Assembly: GCA_902589825.1 (NCBI GenBank)
Contig: CACIUL010000002.1
Span: 53,005 to 117,004 of the forward strand
From: an uncultured Verrucomicrobiota bacterium
GTDB lineage: Bacteria; Verrucomicrobiota; Verrucomicrobiia; Verrucomicrobiales; DEV007
Reading direction: 5' to 3'
Length of the DNA: 64,000 nt
The notes beneath the pieces were generated by a model. The model worked only from the letters and a program-made list of their open reading frames with translations, was not told where the DNA came from and did no database searches. Positions 1-8,007 of this stretch are shown here, piece by piece; positions within the stretch are counted from its first letter, which is position 1; every line of letters starts with the position of its first letter. Both the position numbers and the translations under genes were made by a program.

Positions 1-213
1 AATGCCAACGTCGACTTCTATTCTGCAACGGTCTATTACAGCCTTGGCATCCCCACGGACCTTTTTACACCGATCTTTGCCATCAGCCGTGCGGCGGGAT
101 GGACGGCCCAGATTCTGGAGCAACTCGACGATAACCGCCTCTACCGACCCCTGACCGATTACACGGGTCCAGACTCCCAGCCCGCGATAAAGCCGATCCA
201 AGAGCGTGATTAA
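1..213 (+). CDS. gltA: citrate synthase, C-terminal 70 residues (5' end outside window)
   Basis: The frame is open from base 1 to the TAA at 211-213. The peptide has the typical end of type II citrate synthase: a [15 protein letters not shown] segment, then [13 protein letters not shown], then a NRLYRP.....YTGP tail. The arginine in the AISRAAGW segment belongs to the substrate-binding region of the family. The enzyme condenses acetyl-CoA and oxaloacetate in the cytoplasm as the entry step of the TCA cycle. Only the end is present, so the start, catalytic His/Asp residues and regulation cannot be judged. A short GC stem (CCCAC/GTGGG near 232-249) follows the stop but lacks a T-run. Confidence 0.9.
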   Translation, partial: NANVDFYSATVYYSLGIPTDLFTPIFAISRAAGWTAQILEQLDDNRLYRPLTDYTGPDSQPAIKPIQERD

Positions 214-290
214 TTACTTTTATCCCACTGGAATCCCACACAAAGTGGGCGACCCTGTGAAGCTGGCTAAGCGTGTAGCCATGCCATCCA

Positions 291-1268
291 ATGGATAAAG
301 AGGAAAAAGTCACGGAGTTTATCGAGAACATTCGCACTCGCGTCGGAACGGTCGTTGTTGGGCAGGATCAGGTTGTGGAAAGGCTGCTGATCGCTCTTTT
401 TACGAGCGGACACATCCTGCTGCAGGGTATGCCCGGCCTTGCCAAAACGCTCTTGGTCAATGCCCTTGGCAAGGCGATACACCTCGAATTCTCACGCGTT
501 CAGTTTACCGTTGACCTCCTGCCTGCCGATATCCTTGGTTCCGAAATACTCGACCAGTCTTCTGCTACATTCACAACCCGTAAGGGGCCTGTTTTTACCA
601 ACTTGCTGCTCGCAGACGAGATTAACCGAGCGGCACCCAAAGTCCAGGGCGCACTCCTTGAGGCGATGCAGGAACGTAAAGTGACACTTGGTGATGAAAC
701 CTATCGCCTGCCCGTACCCTTCCTCGTCATTGCAACCCAGAACCCGATTGAGCAGAGCGGCACATTTGAACTCCCCGAGGCACAGCTTGACCGTTTCATG
801 TTGTGCCACCGGCTTGATTACCCGGATGTTGATGAAGAAGAGGAGATCCTGAAGCGCAACCTTGATCTTGGCATCCAGAAAGAGGGCCAGGGTGCCGTTG
901 CCAACACCGAATTTGATATCGTCTCTGACGAACCCGTGGGCGGGGCTGAAGACTTGAATAATGCCATTGACCAGACGCACCGGGTGCATGTCAGCGAGGT
1001 GTTCATTAAGCATGTTGTCGAGCTCGTAGGCCGCACCCGTACTCACCCAAGCATTGAACTTGGCGGAAGCCCAAGGGCAGGGATCGCCTTGATCAAGGGA
1101 GCAAGGGCCCGGGCCATGATCCATGGACGCAATTACGCGGTTCCTGATGACCTTTTCGCGCTTGCTGAGGATGTCCTGCTACACCGGATTCGTCTTAACT
1201 ATGAAGCCCTTGCCGAGGGCCTGACCGCTGCCGATATACTGAATGAAATCCTCAGGGAAATGGGATAA
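291..1268 (+). CDS. MoxR-family AAA+ ATPase
   Basis: The 325-residue product has the MoxR layout: a GQDQVVERLL N-terminal segment, Walker A GMPGLAKT at about residues 46-53, Walker B LLLADE at about 105-110, the AAPKVQGALLEAMQE sensor region and an ATQNPIEQSGTFELPEAQLDRF segment typical of the family. MoxR ATPases are thought to act as chaperones that remodel VWA-domain partners. Here the gene opens an operon with a DUF58 gene 39 nt downstream and two VWA genes after it, which fits. Start is the ATG at 291, 77 nt after the citrate synthase stop; no clear Shine-Dalgarno is visible. Confidence 0.95.
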   Translation: MDKEEKVTEFIENIRTRVGTVVVGQDQVVERLLIALFTSGHILLQGMPGLAKTLLVNALGKAIHLEFSRVQFTVDLLPADILGSEILDQSSATFTTRKGPVFTNLLLADEINRAAPKVQGALLEAMQERKVTLGDETYRLPVPFLVIATQNPIEQSGTFELPEAQLDRFMLCHRLDYPDVDEEEEILKRNLDLGIQKEGQGAVANTEFDIVSDEPVGGAEDLNNAIDQTHRVHVSEVFIKHVVELVGRTRTHPSIELGGSPRAGIALIKGARARAMIHGRNYAVPDDLFALAEDVLLHRIRLNYEALAEGLTAADILNEILREMG

Positions 1269-1307
1269 GCAAGCGACAGGTCAGCGGCATCAATCACTCC
1301 AGTTCTT

Positions 1308-2171
1308 ATGCAGCAACATTGTCTTGAGGCTTGTGACCGGCTCGACTCGCGACAATTCTTAATCGCGGTTAAGAAACTCGCCAACGACCTCGGCTATGGC
1401 AGTGACCGCTCCCCTTTCCTGGGTGCCGGCATTGAATATGTGCAGTCGCGGCGCTACGAGATCGGCGACCCCATCAAGTCAATCGACTGGCGTGTCACGG
1501 CTCGCACAGGACAGTTTCACGTTAAGGAATACGAGAGCCCAAAGCGCATGCCTGTCTACCTGCTGATCGACACTTCAGCATCCATGACCATTGCCTCAGG
1601 GCAACTCAGCAAATATGCCCAGGCCCTGCAGATTGCAGGCGGCATTGCTTTTGCGGCACTTGAGCGCATCAGTCCGGTGGGTGTGGTTGGAGTTGGCGAA
1701 AGGGATCTTGTTATCAAACCCAGCCTCTCGAAGGATCGCATCCTGCAATGGCTGCACCGGTTGCGATACTATCGGATGGATGAAACAACACGACTCGGTG
1801 ACAAGCTCAACAATCTGCTTCCCAGCCTTGCCAGTCGCGCATTGATCATCACAATCTCAGACCTTCACGATCCCGAAGCCATGTCTGTGCTCAAACTAGC
1901 AGCACAAAAGCATGACTGTATTACCCTGCAGCTGGTTGATCCTGCAGAAAAAACATTGAGGGGTGCGGGTTTTGTCCGTGTCCGCGAAGCAGAAACAGGA
2001 GTAAGCTCAATTGTCAGGAATAATCCCGGAATCAAGGAGCCGGAGTCCCTTGCTGATGAACTCAGCCGTGCGGGGATTGATCACCTATGCCTGTGGACCA
2101 ATGAGCCTATGGTTCACAAACTGCGTAATTTCTTCAAGTCACGCTCACTTCTCGGCCGGAATGCACGTTAA
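1308..2171 (+). CDS. DUF58-domain protein
   Basis: A 287-residue cytoplasmic protein. It has the DUF58 signature RRYEIGDPIKSIDWRVTART at about residues 48-67, followed by a degenerate VWA fold with a metal-binding-type DTSAS motif at about 88-92. No signal peptide or membrane segment is visible. DUF58 proteins are regularly encoded directly after moxR and before batA-like genes; their biochemical role is not settled. The stop is 1 nt before the start of the next gene, so co-translation is likely. Confidence 0.9.
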   Translation: MQQHCLEACDRLDSRQFLIAVKKLANDLGYGSDRSPFLGAGIEYVQSRRYEIGDPIKSIDWRVTARTGQFHVKEYESPKRMPVYLLIDTSASMTIASGQLSKYAQALQIAGGIAFAALERISPVGVVGVGERDLVIKPSLSKDRILQWLHRLRYYRMDETTRLGDKLNNLLPSLASRALIITISDLHDPEAMSVLKLAAQKHDCITLQLVDPAEKTLRGAGFVRVREAETGVSSIVRNNPGIKEPESLADELSRAGIDHLCLWTNEPMVHKLRNFFKSRSLLGRNAR

Positions 2172-2172
2172 A

Positions 2173-2991
2173 ATGAAAAGCCTGCTGTTCTTTTTCATGC
2201 CCGTCTGGATGGCCACCACTCAGGGCGACCCTGCCAATGATTTGCAGGCAAGAAAAAGCCCGGTCGGCATCTACAGTGAAATCCGGGACTTGGTTCTTCC
2301 CGGCACCATGCTGGAAACCAGGCCTCTGCAACAGGACACTGAGATTATACTCCGAATTACCGCAACCAGGCCACATGGCAGCTCCTTCAGGTATGACTTA
2401 AGCTACTGCGGGCTGCAACAAGGGGAATTTGACCTCTGCGACTACCTGCAACGCAAGGATGGGACATCAACCGATGATCTGGCAAGGCTATCGGTGAAGT
2501 TTGAAGGTGTCTTGGCGGCAGATCGCCTGCAGCCAAACTCGCCGGGTGCCGGGAAACTGCCCAGGATCGGAGGTTACTGGAACATGCTGATCATTGCCGG
2601 CATTATCTGGGTAATCTGCCCGCTCATTCTATTGCTGATCAAAAGAAGGCGAAAGGGTCAGTCCAATACATCATCGGGCGATCCCGAGGACATTGCCGAT
2701 CGGTTGCATCCTCTGGTCGAGGCAGCCCGCGACGGCAGGCTTGGGACCGCGGGGCAGGCGAAACTGGAACGCTCTCTCATTGGTTTTTGGCGGGATCGGC
2801 TCAATCTGCAATGTGAAACGCCTGTCACGGCACTTGCTGAAATCCGACAGCATAAAGAAGCGGGCCTGTTGCTCGAGCAGCTGGAGGACTGGCTGCATAA
2901 GCCGAACCCGCAATCACCGGTTGACCTCGAAGTGCTCCTGGAACCATACCGTAACGCAGCGGGAAAAACCAAGGAATGCATTGACCAATAG
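2173..2991 (+). CDS. Bat-operon membrane protein of unknown function
   Basis: A 272-residue product from the ATG at 2173, one base after the DUF58 stop. This start is preferred over upstream in-frame ATGs because it opens a signal peptide (MKSLLFFFMPVWMA). An in-frame ATG at 2161 is also possible but overlaps the preceding gene. After an exported N-terminal half of about 130 residues there is one membrane segment (about residues 135-157, MLIIAGIIWVICPLILLLI) with a basic KRRRKG stop-transfer, then a cytoplasmic helical domain. Position and topology resemble the DUF4381/BatD-type components of Bat operons, but I do not recognise the family from residues. The stop lies 2 nt before the next ATG. 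Confidence 0.75.
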   Translation: MKSLLFFFMPVWMATTQGDPANDLQARKSPVGIYSEIRDLVLPGTMLETRPLQQDTEIILRITATRPHGSSFRYDLSYCGLQQGEFDLCDYLQRKDGTSTDDLARLSVKFEGVLAADRLQPNSPGAGKLPRIGGYWNMLIIAGIIWVICPLILLLIKRRRKGQSNTSSGDPEDIADRLHPLVEAARDGRLGTAGQAKLERSLIGFWRDRLNLQCETPVTALAEIRQHKEAGLLLEQLEDWLHKPNPQSPVDLEVLLEPYRNAAGKTKECIDQ

Positions 2992-2993
2992 AA

Positions 2994-3914
2994 ATGTTTG
3001 CCTATCCCCTGCTGCTAATCTTGCTTGTTATACCCGCTGGGGTATTCATCTGGGTATGGCAGGGTAAAGGTGCCGGGCACCAAGTTGCCATCCCGGTGGA
3101 TGGCGGAAGGCACCCCCGCAGGAGGATCAGGTCGGCGCTGCTCGCATTCACAGCCTCCCTTCCGGCGTTGCTGTTGGCGGTCACTGTCCTACTGCTGGCA
3201 GGTCCTCAGCAGTTGTCCGAGCCAAAGACCAAGAAAAAGCTCACCAATATCCAGTTCGCCCTTGATGTGTCCGGCAGCATGACTGCCCCTTTCGGTGAAG
3301 GCAACAGGTATGATGCGGCAATGTCCGCCATCAATGACTTCATCAACTACCGCGAGGGCGATGCGTTCGGTCTAACCGTCTTTGGCGATCATTTTCTGCA
3401 CTGGATCCGCCTCACATCCGACCCCTCGGCTTTTGGCTACGCCACTGCATTTCTCGGTCCCAGACGGCTGCCGGTATGGTTCAGGGGCGGCACCAAGATC
3501 GGTATGGCGCTTGAAGAATGCCTCAAGCTGCTTATTGAGCGGGAAAAAGGAGACCGCCTGATTATCCTGGTCTCAGATGGCTACAGTGCTGATCTGGGTG
3601 GCGGCCGAGATGCCGAGGTTGCCGCCAAACTGGCAGCCAACGAGGTCACTGTCTACGCCATCCATGTGGCACCCGGCGCTGCACCGCCGCAATTGCTGAC
3701 CATATCGGGCCGCACCGGAGGCGAAGTGTTCGCCGCCGGGGATCCCGAGGCACTGGCAACAATCTTCAAGCGCATTGACGAAATGCAAAAAACCGGCATT
3801 GAAAAAATTGCGGCTGAATCCATGGATAACTTTAAACCCTTCGCGCTTGCAGGAACTGCCACCCTCGGGCTGTTTTTACTCAGCCTTACAGGCTTGCGGT
3901 ACACGCCATGGTAA
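2994..3914 (+). CDS. batA: VWA-domain membrane protein, BatA-like
   Basis: A 306-residue protein with two N-terminal membrane segments (about residues 3-22 and 48-69), a periplasmic von Willebrand A domain and a C-terminal membrane segment (about 280-298). The MIDAS metal site is intact: D-V-S-G-S at residues 91-95, with a later VSDGYS segment. This is the BatA/BatB architecture. Bat proteins have been linked to aerotolerance and stress survival in Bacteroides and Leptospira, but the exact role is unclear. The gene overlaps the next VWA gene by 7 nt, indicating translational coupling. Confidence 0.88.
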   Translation: MFAYPLLLILLVIPAGVFIWVWQGKGAGHQVAIPVDGGRHPRRRIRSALLAFTASLPALLLAVTVLLLAGPQQLSEPKTKKKLTNIQFALDVSGSMTAPFGEGNRYDAAMSAINDFINYREGDAFGLTVFGDHFLHWIRLTSDPSAFGYATAFLGPRRLPVWFRGGTKIGMALEECLKLLIEREKGDRLIILVSDGYSADLGGGRDAEVAAKLAANEVTVYAIHVAPGAAPPQLLTISGRTGGEVFAAGDPEALATIFKRIDEMQKTGIEKIAAESMDNFKPFALAGTATLGLFLLSLTGLRYTPW

Positions 3915-4879
3915 GCCTGCCGGAAATCCTCTCCCTTGCCGTGCTCATTGCCTCTTTGGGCACTGAATGGCTGCATTCCAGAAGGACAGGAAAGATCGCA
4001 CAGCTGGTTTTCGGACCTTCCGGGAAACCCGCTTTATGGGCAAGATTCATTCCAATTGTCAGGTGCATCGCGATGGCAGCAGCCGCATGGGGACTGCTTA
4101 CCCTGATGAACATCACCCCGAAGGTCTACAAGGCAAAGACCGTCCAAGAGGCAGAAATACAGCACATCGTGATCGTCCTTGATGTTTCCCCCAGCATGAA
4201 GCTTGAGGATGCAGGTAACAACGGTTCAATATCCCGGCGCAGGCAGGCATTCAACCTGATGGAATCCTTCTTCAAGCGCGTGCCTATGGATCAGATGCGA
4301 CTTTCCCTTATCGCTGTTTACAATGGCGCAAAACCCGTTGTCGTTGATACCCGGGATGCTGACGTAGTGCGCAATTTCCTTGACGGTGTCGACATGTATA
4401 CAGCCTTTGAATCCGGTAAGACACACCTTTTCGACGGACTACAACTCGCTGCCGAGCTGTCAAAGCCCTGGCGCCGTGACAGCACGACCATCATCCTTCT
4501 CTCCGACGGGGACACCGTTCCTGCCAAAGGGATGCCACAGATGCCGAAGGCAGTAAAAAACACCCTCGTGGTTGGCATTGGCAACCCTGTAACCGGCACA
4601 TTTCTGGACGGAAAAAATTCCAAACAGGACAGTTCCACGCTACGCCAAATCGCCCTGCGCCTGGGCGGGCAATATCACAATGGCAATGAAAAAAACATTC
4701 CCGGGGAGACGATCAATAATCTCACGGCAGTCGAGCAGGAAAGTCCATTTAAAAAGCTTGGCAGGCGTGAATATGCTTTGGCAACACTCACGATCTCGTC
4801 CATCATGCTTGCCTTGCTGCCCGTGATGCTTGTACAGTTTGGCACCCGCTGGAAACCGGGTGTTCCTAGGGGCAGGTAA
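3908..4879 (+). CDS. batB: VWA-domain membrane protein, BatB-like
   Basis: A 323-residue paralogue of the preceding protein: N-terminal membrane segments (about residues 4-20 and 48-68), a VWA domain with the MIDAS motif D-V-S-P-S at residues 92-96 and LLSDGDT further on, and a C-terminal membrane segment near residue 300. The ATG at 3908 lies inside the end of the upstream gene. Two VWA proteins in tandem next to MoxR and DUF58 is the usual Bat arrangement; they probably form a membrane complex driven by the MoxR ATPase. The TPR domain sometimes fused to BatB is absent here and may be supplied by the gene at 7237. Confidence 0.88.
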   Translation: MVSLPEILSLAVLIASLGTEWLHSRRTGKIAQLVFGPSGKPALWARFIPIVRCIAMAAAAWGLLTLMNITPKVYKAKTVQEAEIQHIVIVLDVSPSMKLEDAGNNGSISRRRQAFNLMESFFKRVPMDQMRLSLIAVYNGAKPVVVDTRDADVVRNFLDGVDMYTAFESGKTHLFDGLQLAAELSKPWRRDSTTIILLSDGDTVPAKGMPQMPKAVKNTLVVGIGNPVTGTFLDGKNSKQDSSTLRQIALRLGGQYHNGNEKNIPGETINNLTAVEQESPFKKLGRREYALATLTISSIMLALLPVMLVQFGTRWKPGVPRGR

Positions 4880-4888
4880 GCACGCACA

Positions 4889-7198
4889 ATGAGCCTGTTC
4901 CAATTTCCGGCCAACCGGCCATGGTCTACAATTGGCGCCATCGCCCTGATTAGCGCTGTGGCGGCACTGGGAGCTACCCGTAAACGTGCAGAAAGGGTTA
5001 ACGCAAACCCGGCTTCCGGGTCCGGTCATGAATTCAGTGAATATATCAACAAAAATTTCGGTTCTGACGGATCCAACGTCTTATTGCTTGTTGACTGTCC
5101 CGCAGGTGGCGACCTCTTTACCCCAGCTTCCAGCATTGCCTTTAAAGAACTGCTGCAACGGGTACAGGCCGTGCCGGACGTCACCGGAATGCCTGCTGCA
5201 GAATTGCTGCTGCCCATGTTTCCCCAAGCGGATGCGACTCAGGCAGAGCAAGAGGCCTCCCGCACAAGGGCATTAAACAACCCGGTAATTGCCGGGAACC
5301 TGCTTGCAACGGATGCAAAAACGGCACTTGTGCCGCTAAGCATCAGGCCAGCCAGCCGCCAAGCCATGAAGGAAACCGTCAAGGCAATCGAAAAAGCAGC
5401 AGGTATCAATAATGCTTCCGTTAAAGAGGAGACTCTCCCCCATATACGCACGAGGCTCATCGGTCTATTGCCCATAGATATTGCAAGGCGTGAGGCGATG
5501 CAGATTGAGCAGCGACGCTTCCAGATTATCGGCTATAGCCTTGCGGCCATCCTTGCGCTGCTGTTTTTTCGCGGACTGATAACCACCATCGTGGTAACCG
5601 CCCCCCCCTCAATTGGTCTCCTTTGGACACTGGGATTCTTGGGATTTTCAGGCGAGCAGCTCAACAGCCTCTCCATGGTCGTGATGCCCATGATCCTGGC
5701 AATGATCGGCTTTACAAATGCCGCGCACATTGTCCTGCAGCTGCAGAGGGAACGTAAAAGCGGCCTGGATCCCCGTGCTGCCACCGCAGCGGCCGTGCAA
5801 AAACTCGGGGTCCCATGCATGCTTTCAGCATTCACAACAACCGCAGGATTTGCCTCCCTGATGATCGCCGAATCCAAGATGATCAGTGACTTCGGGCGTG
5901 ACTGCGCAATCGGTACACTGCTTACCTTTGCGGCAGTCATGACGATGCTTCCCCTCATGACAAGGCTTGCCGCAACCGAGCACCTGGAATCTTTCATTGC
6001 CGGCAAGCTCAGGCGTTTACTGCCTGCGGGGCAAGCAAGGAAATGGAATTGGCCCGGACACAAGGCGCTGGTGAACTTCTTCCAGGGTTTGATTGACCTA
6101 ATTATTGCCCGGGCACCTGTCGTGGTCGCGGGGGCAACACTGCTTACCATCATCTTCGGCTGGTTAACTTCCACACTGAAACCTGACATTTTCCTGCGCA
6201 ATCAATTGCCCGACAACAGTGCAACTTCAGCAGCACTGGCTGATGTAGATGCAAAAATGGGGGGTATTCAGGTAGTGAAAATAGCCCTGCAGTGGAAAAA
6301 CGATGGCAAGGACAAATTGAAGGTCATGGCCGCAATAGAAAACCTCGTTGAAGAAGTGCGCCAGGAAACCCGCTCGCTAAACTCCGGCGAATTCCTTCTC
6401 AGTAAACCGTTATCGGTTCGCACAATGCTCTCGGTGTTGCCCGGTATCGGCAATAATCCGTCGGCAGGCAGTCGCCTGCTCGACACCGGGGCAGGGTTTT
6501 CCAGGGCAATAGGTGCATTCTATCGGCCTGACCTCAGGAGTGCCGTGATCACTGTCCGTGTTAAGGATCTGGGAGTGGCCAAGTATGTGCCTGTCTATGA
6601 CCTTCTCCAGGGCAGGCTGGAAAAACTCAATGAAGAATACCCCGATTACGTCTTCGGCCTTGCCGGGGGGGCAGTCAGCCAGGGAAGATACCTGCACCGC
6701 ATGGTAAACGACCTTGCCCGCAGCCTCGGCGTTGCGGTTATCATTATCTTGATAATGATAACCCTTGCCTACCGCTCAATGCGCGTTGGGATGATCGCAA
6801 TGCTGCCGAACCTCTTCCCCCTGTTGGCCTGTGCAGCAGGCCTTGCACTCTTCAATATCCCCCTTTCCCTGGAGATTGTGTGTGCATTCACCATCTGTGT
6901 TGGAATTGCCGCGGATGATTCCATCCATTTCCTGAGCCGTTACATCACGGAACGCTCAAGTGGACAAGGAACCGATGAAGCCCTCAGTTGCAGTTTTATG
7001 CGTGTTGGTCAGGTGCTTGCCATTACCACCACGGTCATGCTCTGCGGATTGGGAAGCATCCTGTTCAGTTCACTGCCCATGTATCGTTCCTTTACCGCCG
7101 TAGCCTGCAGTACACTGGCTGCGGCACTGGTGGCTGACCTTATTATCCTGCCTGCACTGATTAAGCTTTTCGGCGGCAACAGGAGGAAATTATCTTGA
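4889..7198 (+). CDS. RND/MMPL-family transporter
   Basis: A 769-residue polytopic membrane protein with the two-fold RND layout: one N-terminal helix, a periplasmic loop, a block of five helices beginning around residue 210, a second helix and periplasmic loop, and a second five-helix block from about residue 610. The MMPL-type ADDSIHFLSRY segment lies in the second block, with the matching NAAHIVLQLQRE segment in the first. Family members export lipids, hopanoids or other hydrophobic compounds. The gene starts 9 nt after batB, so it is part of the same transcript. An RND permease is not a standard Bat component; its substrate cannot be read from the sequence. Confidence 0.85.
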   Translation: MSLFQFPANRPWSTIGAIALISAVAALGATRKRAERVNANPASGSGHEFSEYINKNFGSDGSNVLLLVDCPAGGDLFTPASSIAFKELLQRVQAVPDVTGMPAAELLLPMFPQADATQAEQEASRTRALNNPVIAGNLLATDAKTALVPLSIRPASRQAMKETVKAIEKAAGINNASVKEETLPHIRTRLIGLLPIDIARREAMQIEQRRFQIIGYSLAAILALLFFRGLITTIVVTAPPSIGLLWTLGFLGFSGEQLNSLSMVVMPMILAMIGFTNAAHIVLQLQRERKSGLDPRAATAAAVQKLGVPCMLSAFTTTAGFASLMIAESKMISDFGRDCAIGTLLTFAAVMTMLPLMTRLAATEHLESFIAGKLRRLLPAGQARKWNWPGHKALVNFFQGLIDLIIARAPVVVAGATLLTIIFGWLTSTLKPDIFLRNQLPDNSATSAALADVDAKMGGIQVVKIALQWKNDGKDKLKVMAAIENLVEEVRQETRSLNSGEFLLSKPLSVRTMLSVLPGIGNNPSAGSRLLDTGAGFSRAIGAFYRPDLRSAVITVRVKDLGVAKYVPVYDLLQGRLEKLNEEYPDYVFGLAGGAVSQGRYLHRMVNDLARSLGVAVIIILIMITLAYRSMRVGMIAMLPNLFPLLACAAGLALFNIPLSLEIVCAFTICVGIAADDSIHFLSRYITERSSGQGTDEALSCSFMRVGQVLAITTTVMLCGLGSILFSSLPMYRSFTAVACSTLAAALVADLIILPALIKLFGGNRRKLS

Positions 7199-7236
7199 AC
7201 CTCATCGCTGAGAACCTAGCATTACATTAGTTGCCC

Positions 7237-7830
7237 ATGCCCAAGTCTTTCATTCTTCTCTGGCTGCTTGTTCCGCTCGCCGCTGCCGCCTATCACTATG
7301 GGCCGGGGCAAGACAGGATTCTGGCAGACGAGGCTGCCCGGCATCTCGCAGTGGCCAAGGCCCACCTTGAAGCCGAACAATTTGCAGAAGCTGTGGCCGC
7401 CTTCGATCAGGCAATCAGCAAGATGCCGGCCGGTCAAGAAAATGACATACCAAGGCTTCGCCTTGAGAAGGCAAAGGCGCAGATGCAAAGCTCAGGACTG
7501 CCTCAAGCCCATAAGGACCTTGTTTCACTGCTGGATGACCTTGGAAAAGATGCCGCAACTTCCCCGGCATTAGTTGCCGAAACAAAATCAACACTCGCCA
7601 ATGCGCAATATTACATGACATGGCTGCTGCGCCTTGAAGGGCATGCAAAAGAAATTTGGGAGCCCGTTATTGAGTCCTCGAGGCAGAATTACCGTGCCGC
7701 CGCAGAATTTGCGCTGCAGACCGGCAAACCATCTGATGAAAGCAGGGCACGAGAGAACCTTGAAGCCGCGATAAAACTGGCCCGGATTGATCTCGCGGAA
7801 TTACAGGGCCTGCCACTGCCCAACCAATGA
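7237..7830 (+). CDS. TPR-like exported/membrane protein of Bat operon; TGA may be recoded
   Basis: The conventional product is 197 residues from the ATG at 7237 (a TTG at 7231 is an alternative). It has an N-terminal hydrophobic segment (about residues 3-17) and one or two TPR-like helical pairs (about 30-70 and 110-165), resembling the BatC/BatE TPR partners of Bat systems. The oddity is the end: the TGA at 7828-7830 is followed in frame by 39 more sense codons with normal composition before a TAA at 7948-7950. The TGA and the following Q-G-C would read U-x-x-C. If the TGA is decoded, the protein is 237 residues with Sec at 198 and Cys at 201, and the gap to the next gene falls from 177 to 57 nt. 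Confidence 0.8.
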   Translation: MPKSFILLWLLVPLAAAAYHYGPGQDRILADEAARHLAVAKAHLEAEQFAEAVAAFDQAISKMPAGQENDIPRLRLEKAKAQMQSSGLPQAHKDLVSLLDDLGKDAATSPALVAETKSTLANAQYYMTWLLRLEGHAKEIWEPVIESSRQNYRAAAEFALQTGKPSDESRARENLEAAIKLARIDLAELQGLPLPNQ

Positions 7831-7950
7831 CAGGGATGCGGCAGCGGCATCAAGCCCGGTCGGGCCAGCAAAGCGAAGAAAACAGGCAAGAAAGCCAAAG
7901 ACTCCCGGGGAGCAGGTGAAGCCCCTCCGCCGGATGGTATCGGGTCATAA
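7828..7950 (+). other. candidate UGA recoding site and in-frame C-terminal extension
   Basis: TGA at 7828-7830 is followed by codons for QGCGSGIKPGRASK, a lysine-rich stretch and a tail ending in EAPPPDGIGS. Third positions are G or C in 24 of 39 codons, like the flanking genes. Two hairpins follow the TGA: GATGC/GCATC (7835-7839 with 7847-7851) and GCCC/GGGC (7854-7857 with 7862-7865). The second has a GGTC loop at 7858-7861, 27 nt after the TGA. A GGUC apical loop is the SelB-contacting motif of the E. coli fdhF SECIS, and the distance fits bacterial SECIS elements. The four-pair stem is short, so this is a candidate only. Confidence 0.5.
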
Positions 7951-8007
7951 AGATAAGGCGGCCGGAAAAAACCGACAATGCCGGCTCTACCATTACCTTT
8001 TGCCAAC

